Shown here: one piece after another, positions 24,261 through 32,492 of the stretch
Position numbering within the stretch: the first letter of the stretch is position 1
Layout of the letters: every line of letters begins with the position of its first letter
Assembly: GCA_026707045.1 (NCBI GenBank)
Contig: JAPOXO010000073.1
Location: 1-50,029, forward strand
Reading direction: 5' to 3'
DNA: 50,029 nucleotides
DNA from: Gammaproteobacteria bacterium
GTDB taxonomy: Bacteria > Pseudomonadota > Gammaproteobacteria > Pseudomonadales > Azotimanducaceae
The notes under the pieces: model-generated
Seen by the model: the letters and a program-made list of their open reading frames with translations, nothing else
Told to the model about the DNA's origin: nothing
Database searches by the model: none
Made by a program: the position numbers and the translations under genes

Positions 24261-26020
24261 CCCATGACATTGAGGTCTTCAGGTCTTACGAGCCCTAATG
24301 GGTTTAGGATTTCAAGGTACAAGTCGCATTTGGTGGCCGATTGATTGAATCCTTGATCCACGATCAATTCTTCTCTTATTGATTCCCAAGTAATAATCTG
24401 ATCGATCATCCTAATGCCTCGGTCCGAGGGAGTATCAAGTACCAAGCTCGTTTTTCCAGAGTTCTTCCAGTTGAGCCATGCTGGGAGCTGGGAATTCCTG
24501 CCTTTTCCAGGATCTCCGGTATAGGCAAAGTTTGCCCAATAGGACATCATCTGATCAGAGAGTGTTTCCTGATTTGTATCTTTTGGATATATATTGGAAT
24601 TCGCTACAAAGTCTTCGTGTCCAAACACAAATGCAATCTCCAATCCGTGTGCTGCGCCTAGTGCGATGCTCAGGTCGTAGAACATGATTGTGGGCTCTTC
24701 GTCCCAATCGAATCTGTACGCAAACACGTTCCTGTTTCCAGCGTTGGTCATTTGCTCGGCAATGGAGTCGACACCTCGAGCTTTCCATGCCAATCCACCG
24801 TAATAGACCCGTTTGAGATAGTCGTTTTTGTTTTTGAGTGAGTTGAATATCCAGAAATTGGTTCGAACAAACTCCGGATTCTGAACCATAAAGAGAGCCG
24901 GTTCGTCGCGATTCGAGCCGATTATCGCGGGAATTTCATTAGGAAGTTTTGATGCATTCCATGAATCTTCGGGTAGAACGACTCCATCACGAAAGTAGGC
25001 AGCCATGTTCACCATTCCAAAAGCACCTGGTTCGAATGCGAACAACAGTTCAGCTGCCTTTTTCCTGCGCAGAACTTGAGCAAACTCAACTGGGTCTAGG
25101 GACTGCTGAAGTTCCGCAGCTTGGTCGCGGTTAGCGGCGATTCCATCTTTGATGAACCATCGAGAAACTAGCTCCATCGAACTGTTGGAATGACCACCAT
25201 CCGATGTAAAGTTGATTGCCGAATCGAGGCTGGTTGACCTCAAGCTTCCACTCTGAACAATCGCTTTATGAAACAGTCCTTCGGCCAGAGGTGAAGCCAT
25301 AAGGGCAAGTACGCTCGTGCCTCCCGCCGATTCTCCAAAAATCGTCACATTGTTGGGATCTCCACCGAACTCATCGATATTGTCTCGAGTCCATTCCAGA
25401 CTTCGAATAATGTCCAACAAACCAAAATTTCCAGAGTCGACATCGGTATTTTGAAAGAGCTTGGGATGGTGAAACCATCCCAACACGCCCAACCGATAGT
25501 TGATGGTCACTACAACCACTTTTTGATGTACAGCAAGTATCGATCCGTTGTATAGACTGCCGGAACCGATGCTGTTGCCGCCTCCGTGTATCCAAAGCAT
25601 GACAGGTAGACCGACAGCATTGGGAGGAGACCAAACATTCAAGTAAAGGCAATCTTCGTTTCCAACTATTGAATCTGGCGAGACACTCTCTCCGGCCGAG
25701 AGTGATGAAGCGTATTGAACACACTGAGAACTGGGACTGAGTGCTTCGATTCTGTCGCTTGATCGATCCGGAGGTTGTGGTGCACGCCACCGCAGATCGC
25801 CAACTGGCGGTTCGGCATACGGAATACCCAACCAAGCTCGTGCGCTGGTTGGTGAGTCTATAAACCCGACGACTTCTCCGGCTTCAGTCCCTCGCAACGT
25901 CGTCAGATCCGGTTCCGAAGCAATTTCCTCGATATTGTCTTCAGGAAGTACGAAAAAGAGAAGTATCGCGACAACAAGCACAGAGACAATGATCAAGCCC
26001 CAAGCAATTTTTGAGATCAT
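24248..26020 (-). CDS. Membrane-anchored type-B carboxylesterase/lipase
   Basis: A 590-residue alpha/beta-hydrolase of the cholinesterase-like family. Residues 3-25 (KIAWGLIIVSVLVVAILLFF) are a signal anchor placing the enzyme outside the cytoplasm. Family marks are AWLGIPYAEPPVGDLRWRAP, EDCLYLNVWSP, the oxyanion-hole WIHGGGN, the nucleophile elbow FGESAGGTS and the catalytic His in GAAHGLEIAFVFG. It should hydrolyse ester bonds of lipophilic substrates. I chose the ATG at 26020 because it begins at the anchor; the frame stays open to a TTG at 26248, adding 76 residues of no family character, and there is no strong ribosome site for either. It is divergent from trpS. Confidence 0.88.
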   Translation of the reverse strand: MISKIAWGLIIVSVLVVAILLFFVLPEDNIEEIASEPDLTTLRGTEAGEVVGFIDSPTSARAWLGIPYAEPPVGDLRWRAPQPPDRSSDRIEALSPSSQCVQYASSLSAGESVSPDSIVGNEDCLYLNVWSPPNAVGLPVMLWIHGGGNSIGSGSLYNGSILAVHQKVVVVTINYRLGVLGWFHHPKLFQNTDVDSGNFGLLDIIRSLEWTRDNIDEFGGDPNNVTIFGESAGGTSVLALMASPLAEGLFHKAIVQSGSLRSTSLDSAINFTSDGGHSNSSMELVSRWFIKDGIAANRDQAAELQQSLDPVEFAQVLRRKKAAELLFAFEPGAFGMVNMAAYFRDGVVLPEDSWNASKLPNEIPAIIGSNRDEPALFMVQNPEFVRTNFWIFNSLKNKNDYLKRVYYGGLAWKARGVDSIAEQMTNAGNRNVFAYRFDWDEEPTIMFYDLSIALGAAHGLEIAFVFGHEDFVANSNIYPKDTNQETLSDQMMSYWANFAYTGDPGKGRNSQLPAWLNWKNSGKTSLVLDTPSDRGIRMIDQIITWESIREELIVDQGFNQSATKCDLYLEILNPLGLVRPEDLNVMGCTN

Positions 26021-26402
26021 GAATCGGGATCGCGTGTGTTGAGAGGAGAGGTTTGCCTCAAATGATTGTATTGTTCGATGCTCGAATTTGGAGCGTGAGT
26101 CTAGTGCTCCAACTGGCCAACCGGGATTGGACCAGGCTCGGTCAGTGCTCAGATCGAATCCGAAGCCGGTGTGTCTTTCAGTTCGACACTCGACTCCAGT
26201 GCATTCTGTCGGATTGACTAGAATTCCTCGTCTTGAGAGTCCGGCCAAACATAGGAAATCGCGAAGACAATGGACTTTTTGGCCTAGAGTTGTTCAGATA
26301 AGGTGCTTACTCAGAAGATTCAGGTCGGCCCGATCTTCAAAGTTTGTTCAAGTTCCTATCAAGCACTGAAACCCACAAAACGAAGCTTCCCAATTTAACG
26401 CA
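26021..26402. promoter_or_regulatory. Divergent intergenic region upstream of trpS and the esterase
   Basis: This 380-base stretch must hold promoters for both genes if the esterase starts at 26020. Part of it is an open extension of the esterase frame. I see no operator, T-box or attenuator-like structure for trpS. Confidence 0.35.
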
Positions 26403-27407
26403 ATGGCTGAACGAAAACAGAGAGCTTTTTCAGGCATTCAACCATCAGGAAAGCTCCACATCGGAAATTACACTGGTGCCCTCAAGCAATGGATTGAAAC
26501 GCAGCACTCAGTGGATGGCATTTATTGCGTAGTGGACCTGCATGCCTTGACTTCGACGGAAAAAACCTCGGAAAAAACTGTGGTCGACCAGTCGAGAGAA
26601 GTAGCTGCTTTGTACCTAGCATGTGGACTAGATTCCAATGCTTCAATAGTCTTTCTACAATCCGAAGTCTGGACTCATCCGTACCTGTCGTGGGTGTTGG
26701 AAACGCAAGTGCCTCTAGGTTGGCTCTCAAGGATGACCCAGTTCAAAACGAAGTCAAGCGAAAGAGACTCGATACCGACAGGATTGCTAACGTATCCGTT
26801 ATTGCAGGCTTCAGACATTCTGCTGTACGATGCCGACATTGTTCCTGTGGGAGACGATCAAAAGCAACACATTGAACTGGCTCGAGATATAGCACAACGT
26901 TTCAATTCGGCTTACGGAGAAATATTTACACTTCCACAACCCAAGATTGGAATGGATGGGAGTCGAATTATGGCGTTGGACGCACCAACTGAGAAAATGA
27001 GCAAGAGCCGTGCTCTACTCAGCCACGGTCACGGCATAGGAATCGTGGACGAACCAGATGCCATTGCACATACGATCAGAAGAGCTGTAACAGATAGTGG
27101 GTCTTCTGTGAGTGTAGAAAGTGCAGGACCCGGAATCCGCAATCTGCTAAATATCTACAAGGCCTTCTCGGGAGAAACTGACAACGAACTAACAACACGC
27201 TTCGATGGAAAAGGCTATGGCACGTTGAAGAGTGACTTGACCGATCTACTGGTAGAAAAACTCGCTCCAATCCGCGAAGAATATCACCGAGTTCTCGCAG
27301 AAGGATCATTCCTTGATGAAGTGCTCAGCAAAGGTAAGGAACGCGCCTTGCAGATTTCATCCGAAAAAGTAGCACTTGTGATGGAATCCCTTGACATTAG
27401 TAGATAG
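26403..27407 (+). CDS. trpS: Tryptophanyl-tRNA synthetase
   Basis: A 334-residue class I aminoacyl-tRNA synthetase of normal TrpRS length. The HIGH motif is HIGN in GIQPSGKLHIGNYTGAL and the KMSKS motif is EKMSKSRALL. The TrpRS-specific GDDQKQHIELARDIAQRFN and AGPGIRNLLNIYKAF are present. It charges tRNA-Trp in the cytoplasm and is a housekeeping gene here surrounded by accessory ones. The start at 26403 gives the canonical N-terminus. Confidence 0.97.
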   Translation: MAERKQRAFSGIQPSGKLHIGNYTGALKQWIETQHSVDGIYCVVDLHALTSTEKTSEKTVVDQSREVAALYLACGLDSNASIVFLQSEVWTHPYLSWVLETQVPLGWLSRMTQFKTKSSERDSIPTGLLTYPLLQASDILLYDADIVPVGDDQKQHIELARDIAQRFNSAYGEIFTLPQPKIGMDGSRIMALDAPTEKMSKSRALLSHGHGIGIVDEPDAIAHTIRRAVTDSGSSVSVESAGPGIRNLLNIYKAFSGETDNELTTRFDGKGYGTLKSDLTDLLVEKLAPIREEYHRVLAEGSFLDEVLSKGKERALQISSEKVALVMESLDISR

Positions 27408-27491
27408 AGCAGAAAGCCGCGGACATCTATATCGAAACACATTTCAGAGCACCTTAAGGGGATAATTATTGCGAGAGCTTGCACAAAGAAA

Positions 27492-27536
27492 CAGTAGCAC
27501 CGACTTAGTCCGTCATGATTCGACTCGGTGCTATTG
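27492..27536. terminator. Bidirectional terminator candidate between trpS and the TonB receptor gene
   Basis: CAGTAGCACCGA (27492-27503) pairs with TCGGTGCTATTG (27525-27536) over 12 positions with one G-U, around a 21-base loop. It lies between two convergent genes, 85 bases after trpS and 100 bases after the receptor stop. There is no clean T-run, so it may stop both transcripts inefficiently or protect their ends. Confidence 0.5.
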
Positions 27537-27636
27537 AATCAAGGTGTTTGGTTCAGTGTGCACGTCGCCACAGAAGATGTTTTCAAGACTTAGTTGTGAT
27601 TCTCTGCAGCCAACACTTTTGCCATCGCTTATGAGA

Positions 27637-30495
27637 CTAGTCGCTACGGTAGCGCACAGTTAGTGAGTAGTAAGGACCTTGCCACGGAACAAGAGAATCT
27701 GAACGCACTATCCGGCCACAACACGCCTCAAACTGTGCAGTATCGGGAACCGCGTCGAATAAGTTTACGGCACTCACTGTAGCACTGTAGTTTCTTGTAA
27801 ACGGCACTTCAAAGCGCATGTCCCATTGCCACTTGGCATCAAATTCTTGAATGGTTGAAAGCGAACTATTGCTTGCGTTCTTGTGTGAGCCGAAACGATT
27901 CGCTCGAAGCATCACTGTGACACCGCTGTTTAGCAGGTGATTTAATGAGAAAACGCCTCGATAACGCGGCCAGGTGTGTTCAAAGTCAAACAAACCCTCG
28001 GCATTGACCAACAAGAACGATGAACCGTCGGCTCTCGTTTGGGGGTCTTGGTCTGTAATTTCAATTTTGTTCCAATTCAAAGCACCCGAAACTCGCGTTT
28101 CTCCGAACTGACTCCCAAACTGGTACTCTCCGACAAGCTCCAATCCTGTTGATCTCGTTGTTATTGCATTCGAGAAATAGATGACTTGAGCAATCGAATT
28201 GGCTTCAGCGACACCCAGCGAACGTAGGTCTGCCAGGGCAGCATCGTCTACGACAAACGGCGAAGAGAGCGTGAGCCTATCTTCTAGCTCAATGACATAG
28301 CCATCTACGGTTATGTGCCACCGACTGCCGGAGAGTGGTCCAATACCGGCAAGTGATTGGATTCCTCCACTGGGAATTGATGAGATTATGAGTCCCACGG
28401 TGACGTGTTTAGAGCGCTCAGGATCGAGCGGTTTCGCACCGAAATATTCGGCAACAGGATGGTTTGTTGGAAATATACCCTCCGCAACTGGATTGCCATC
28501 TGCGTTTATTCGAGTGCTAACGCTAATTGTTGAGATCTGTCCGATCGTGGGAGCTCTAAACCCCGAACTCAACGAAGATCTCACAGCTATTAGTTCCGAA
28601 ACGTCGTACTTTGCAGCAAATTTGGCGGTTGTCACAAAACCATATGCACCAGCATCCTCGAGTCTTGCTGCAAAATCCGTCGTTAAATTTGTTCTTGGTG
28701 AGGTTGAAAGATCCAAGTAAAGCGCAGTTCCATTCCTAGACCGATTGGTGGAATATCGGGGCGAATAACCAGGAAATCCATTTGAGCCGACTGCCATCAC
28801 GTTATAGATTGGATCTCCAGCGATACAGTTTCCGCCAGGATGAGCAGCTACATTGGGATCGGCCGCTATCAGTTCGGTATGTCCGTTCAGTCGACATCCT
28901 GGCGTAACTAAGTCGTCATCTGGGTCGGCATCTACTTCCTGTTGAGTGACATCCCAATTGAATGGATCCATTTGAGCAAACGTGCCGGCAGTGTAGGACG
29001 CTTCGTCACCGGCCAGTATTCCGTAGGTGTCGTTGCGATACTCAAAACCGAAGGCTACGAAAATTGGCTGAGTGTATAGATCGGTCCATACCCATTCAAA
29101 GTCTCCATTAATAGCCATTTCCTTTGAAACAAGCTCGCCAGGTCGAAATTTCGTAGGTGAGCTAGGGCCCATCGACGGATTCCACGTGTTTTCCAACTCG
29201 TAGGTCATCGAACTTCGACCATAGCGAGTACTGACATCCCAGCTCAATAGTTCGTTGGAGTCTCGTCGGAGGCCAACAACTAGAGAGGCATCGGTAATGT
29301 TCCCCGTAAACCTCGGCGTGAAGCCACCCGGAAATCGATCTCGAGGGTTGTAGATTGAACCGTCCGCCAATCGAATTGGATTAAGCTGGCCCACACCTGG
29401 CCTACGATAGAAGAACGAGCCACTACTTTCGCTGCCACGATACGTTCCGAATCCGTACAAGTCCGCACCGGACAGCGCCTCAGCGTCAATGGGTACTGAG
29501 AAATTTGCTACCAGTTTGAAGTCCTCTCTACTCGGTTCTCCCCATATTTGCTCGGGGATTGGAAGGTTTTCCTTGTACTTCGGAGTGAGGTCATCTGGAA
29601 GTCCATCTGCTCCCCAGACAAGACTCAAGAGTCTCCCATTAGCGTTTCGAATCTCAGTAAGAGAGTCAGGACCAAACCGATCTGCAATTCCGTCGCCATC
29701 CGTATCGCTAGCAACCTCCGCACTCTGTTGTGGAGTCAACCCGCTGCCGCCGCCGACCGCCAGGTCATACCTCTTTCCGCGAGATGTTCCCCTTGAGTCA
29801 CTGAACTCTCCTGTCAACGAAAGGAATCCACCCATTAAATTGACCCCTGCGTTCCCAGCGAATCGAACGTCTCCGCCTCCTTTGGTGTATTCGCCAACTG
29901 AAGTCGAAAACGAAGACGTATTGACTTGTGTGCGTAAGTTGAAATTGATTACTCCGGCAATTGCATCCGAACCGTAAAGAGCACTTGCACCATCTTGTAA
30001 AACTTCGACCGACTGCAGCGCTGATGCTGGAATTCCGGCGATGTCCGGACCGTGAGTGCCACTGCCGCCAGGACGTACAAGAGCACCTTTGTGGCGCCGT
30101 TTTCCGTTGACTAGTACTAGTACTTTGTCCGAGTCCATTCCACGTACGAAGGGGGGACGCATGAACGAAGCCCCATCTGAAATTGGTTCTCTAGATACGT
30201 TGAACGAAGGAACTAGACGCTGCACCACGTCAACGAGATCGTTCGCGGTTGCAACGCTCTCAACGTCTTCTTCGGACAAGAACTGCACGGGAACAGTGCT
30301 GTCTAGCGTAGTTCGGCTCGGGATGCGAGTGCCGACAGATATTACTTCTTCATCAATGGTGAGATTGGTAGTTTCTGTTGTTTCCGATTCTTCCGCGAGA
30401 TTTTGACAAGAAGACCAAGCAAGCAAGAAAAGTGCCATGAGCGCAGTTGGCCTTTTATCAACAGTTAAAAAGGTTTTAGGGCTGTATTGGTTCAA
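27637..30495 (-). CDS. TonB-dependent outer-membrane receptor
   Basis: A 952-residue receptor with plug and 22-strand barrel. After a signal sequence (TALMALFLLAWSSC), the plug begins at EEVISVGTRIPSR and shows RGMDSDKVLVLVNGKRRHKG and the strongly conserved QDGASALYGSDAIAGVINF. The barrel ends in an aromatic-rich strand (GPYYSLTVRYRSD). It imports a ligand across the outer membrane using TonB energy; siderophores, B12 and complex carbohydrates are typical, and this VGTR-type subfamily is common in marine gammaproteobacteria. The frame is open to a TTG at 30549, but a second TTG at 30495 has AGGAGG six bases upstream, and I take that as the start. No TonB, ExbB or specific partner gene is adjacent; the divergent Rieske pair begins 217 bases away. 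Confidence 0.92.
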   Translation of the reverse strand: MNQYSPKTFLTVDKRPTALMALFLLAWSSCQNLAEESETTETTNLTIDEEVISVGTRIPSRTTLDSTVPVQFLSEEDVESVATANDLVDVVQRLVPSFNVSREPISDGASFMRPPFVRGMDSDKVLVLVNGKRRHKGALVRPGGSGTHGPDIAGIPASALQSVEVLQDGASALYGSDAIAGVINFNLRTQVNTSSFSTSVGEYTKGGGDVRFAGNAGVNLMGGFLSLTGEFSDSRGTSRGKRYDLAVGGGSGLTPQQSAEVASDTDGDGIADRFGPDSLTEIRNANGRLLSLVWGADGLPDDLTPKYKENLPIPEQIWGEPSREDFKLVANFSVPIDAEALSGADLYGFGTYRGSESSGSFFYRRPGVGQLNPIRLADGSIYNPRDRFPGGFTPRFTGNITDASLVVGLRRDSNELLSWDVSTRYGRSSMTYELENTWNPSMGPSSPTKFRPGELVSKEMAINGDFEWVWTDLYTQPIFVAFGFEYRNDTYGILAGDEASYTAGTFAQMDPFNWDVTQQEVDADPDDDLVTPGCRLNGHTELIAADPNVAAHPGGNCIAGDPIYNVMAVGSNGFPGYSPRYSTNRSRNGTALYLDLSTSPRTNLTTDFAARLEDAGAYGFVTTAKFAAKYDVSELIAVRSSLSSGFRAPTIGQISTISVSTRINADGNPVAEGIFPTNHPVAEYFGAKPLDPERSKHVTVGLIISSIPSGGIQSLAGIGPLSGSRWHITVDGYVIELEDRLTLSSPFVVDDAALADLRSLGVAEANSIAQVIYFSNAITTRSTGLELVGEYQFGSQFGETRVSGALNWNKIEITDQDPQTRADGSSFLLVNAEGLFDFEHTWPRYRGVFSLNHLLNSGVTVMLRANRFGSHKNASNSSLSTIQEFDAKWQWDMRFEVPFTRNYSATVSAVNLFDAVPDTAQFEACCGRIVRSDSLVPWQGPYYSLTVRYRSD

Positions 30496-30501
30496 GACCA
30501 A

Positions 30502-30507
30502 CCTCCT
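30502..30507 (-). promoter_or_regulatory. Shine-Dalgarno that fixes a TTG start for the TonB receptor
   Basis: On the minus strand AGGAGG is followed by six bases and then TTG (30495-30493), in frame with the receptor. No ATG exists in frame before residue 20 of that product, so this is good evidence for a real TTG start. Confidence 0.75.
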
Positions 30508-30712
30508 AGGTGGACCGTGCGAATGGGGCAAAACGAACAGAATCGTCAACGATTACTAACAAATTGTATGGACGAGTGTACGATCGAACCCTCCAAACTG
30601 TGGTGACCTGCCACGGGAAGAAGAAGGTCAAAAGGCTATAAATCTTTCGCAAGCGACGGGGGATCCACCAGTCGTTCGACCAGAACTTGCTTGTAATAAG
30701 ATAAGTCGAAGC

Positions 30713-32488
30713 GTGAATTCAAGGTTCCTTGTGACAGAAGATAGCCAATGGGTCAAGGCAATTGAGTGCGGTTCGCTGAAAGAAGGTCAGGCTGAAGCAA
30801 TCTCAATGCCGAACGGGAGAACGGTAGCGGTCTTTTATTGGGACGGAAGCTATTTTGCAACCGACAACCAATGTCCCCATATGGGTTTTCCGCTGGTTCG
30901 AGGGAGCATCAAGAACGGAGTGCTCATGTGCGACTGGCACGGACGGGCATTCGACCTCAAATCTGGAGGGTGCTTTCACTCCCAATGTGACGACTTGGAT
31001 GTTTTTCCTACGAAGATTGAAGACGATTTCGTTTGGGTTGAGTATTCGTCTGAACGTCCCTCGAAGACCCAGGCCAATTTGAGGTTGCTATGGGAAGGCT
31101 TGTTAGGCGATGACCGTTGGACTGTGTCAAAAGCTCTCGCGTTACTCTTGGATCGAAATGCCGACGAGCAAGAGGTTGTCGACCTCATCCTGAGCCACAT
31201 GGGCCGACATATCGCCAGTTCACACGGACCCGAAGGTGGCGAGGATGTATCACGGCTTGTCAATGGAGTTCATGTTAGTCGCCGATATACGGGTGAAGAT
31301 CGCCTGATTGCCCTAACGACAGCGGCACGTTCTGCTGCGGGAGATGCTCATGAACGCAATGAAATCGTTCCGATGCCACCTCCTTACGACTGGGAGCAAA
31401 CAGCTGCGTGGGTCAAAGAGTTTTCTCGAGACCGACAAGGACATCGGATTGAAAGATGCTTGTTTACAGCACACAACGAAGGAGACTCTGAAAAGATCAT
31501 TCCATTGCTGTACGAGTGTGTGGTCCAACCATACTTTATGGGATTTTCTCAGAACCTCATTTCGTTGGCTTATCTAGCTGAACTTGTAAGTACTTTTGGA
31601 TGGGAAAACTCCAGCGAGCTGGTGTTCTGGCTTGGAGCGAACATAGTCGGACAGGGACGAAGCGAACCTGAAAGATTTCGTCGTGATGCCGTCCGGCACA
31701 TGATCAAAGTTGAAGTCGAAAGCATTGACTTTTCTGACAACTCAAGCCATGTAGAGTTTGATGAAAAAGGGCTGGTAAGTGCTCTCTTGGATGTCGACAT
31801 TGTGAAGTCCTTAGAAGCGCTAGCTATCGAGCTACGAAAGGGTATCAGACTTAATCGAATCACGACGACGCTTGTTTTACTGGCGGCTGATAGGATGGCT
31901 CGAACTCCGGTATCCGTCGATGCCGGATGGGAGAATCTCACAGTTGAATTGAATGTGGCATCGGCCATGCGTCAGGCACTGGCACACGGGGGATCTTTGA
32001 TAGCTGCACAAGGGCTATTCCATGTCGCGTTTCAAATATTCTCAGATCGATGGATCAATATTTCCGATCGAGACCTTCTCGACGAACTCGAAACTGTTGA
32101 TGCGCCAGGTAAAACCGAAAACTTGGCCCTTGAAGTGATTCTTGACTCGGTAAACACCCTAAATGTCGAAGGTGTTGGCTCGGAAGTACTTGGTTACTTG
32201 CAAGCTGGTTATTGTGCGGACAGGCTTCTCCACGAATTGGGTCGCGCCATCCTAAGGGATGACTCGGGGCAAGTTGTCCTTCCCACCCTTAGAACTGTGT
32301 TCGAAGAGTGGGACAATTGTTGTGGCGATGACGAGGAGATGGGTTCGATGCATCCCGCCCGCTATCAGCTCATCGTAGGACTGGCAAGATACGCTACGGA
32401 CATTCGATCTAACACTGATGACACTTCAGCTGCCTATGCAGCCTCCAGGTTTGCCGAAGGTAAAACTACAGTAGAAATATTTGAGTGA
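30713..32488 (+). CDS. Rieske [2Fe-2S] domain protein with large uncharacterised C-terminal domain (copy 1)
   Basis: The first 110 residues form a Rieske ferredoxin domain: Cys54-Pro-His56 in CPHMGFP and Cys73-Asp-Trp-His76 in CDWHGRAF bind the cluster. The next 480 residues are predicted mainly helical and I do not recognise them; a recurring feature is HMGRHIASSHGPEGG, RLVNGVHVSRR and ADRMARTPVSVDAGW. The Rieske part is of the soluble ferredoxin/dioxygenase type rather than the bc1 type, so it may pass electrons to an oxygenase or sit with the C-terminal domain as an enzyme. No mononuclear-iron oxygenase motif is evident. It starts with GTG (30713; a second GTG at 30731 is possible) and is followed 4 bases later by a paralogue. 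Function unknown. Confidence 0.8.
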   Translation: MNSRFLVTEDSQWVKAIECGSLKEGQAEAISMPNGRTVAVFYWDGSYFATDNQCPHMGFPLVRGSIKNGVLMCDWHGRAFDLKSGGCFHSQCDDLDVFPTKIEDDFVWVEYSSERPSKTQANLRLLWEGLLGDDRWTVSKALALLLDRNADEQEVVDLILSHMGRHIASSHGPEGGEDVSRLVNGVHVSRRYTGEDRLIALTTAARSAAGDAHERNEIVPMPPPYDWEQTAAWVKEFSRDRQGHRIERCLFTAHNEGDSEKIIPLLYECVVQPYFMGFSQNLISLAYLAELVSTFGWENSSELVFWLGANIVGQGRSEPERFRRDAVRHMIKVEVESIDFSDNSSHVEFDEKGLVSALLDVDIVKSLEALAIELRKGIRLNRITTTLVLLAADRMARTPVSVDAGWENLTVELNVASAMRQALAHGGSLIAAQGLFHVAFQIFSDRWINISDRDLLDELETVDAPGKTENLALEVILDSVNTLNVEGVGSEVLGYLQAGYCADRLLHELGRAILRDDSGQVVLPTLRTVFEEWDNCCGDDEEMGSMHPARYQLIVGLARYATDIRSNTDDTSAAYAASRFAEGKTTVEIFE

Positions 32489-32492
32489 TTTG

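Noticed and set aside
25371-25835. 154-codon minus-strand open frame
   Set aside because: It is an out-of-frame shadow on the same strand inside the carboxylesterase gene.
26021-26248. 76-residue N-terminal extension of the carboxylesterase
   Set aside because: It would put the signal anchor in the middle of the protein and starts with TTG without a ribosome site; the ATG at 26020 fits the topology.
29489-29977. 162-codon plus-strand open frame
   Set aside because: It is antisense to the TonB receptor plug and barrel coding region; the receptor is clearly real in the other strand.
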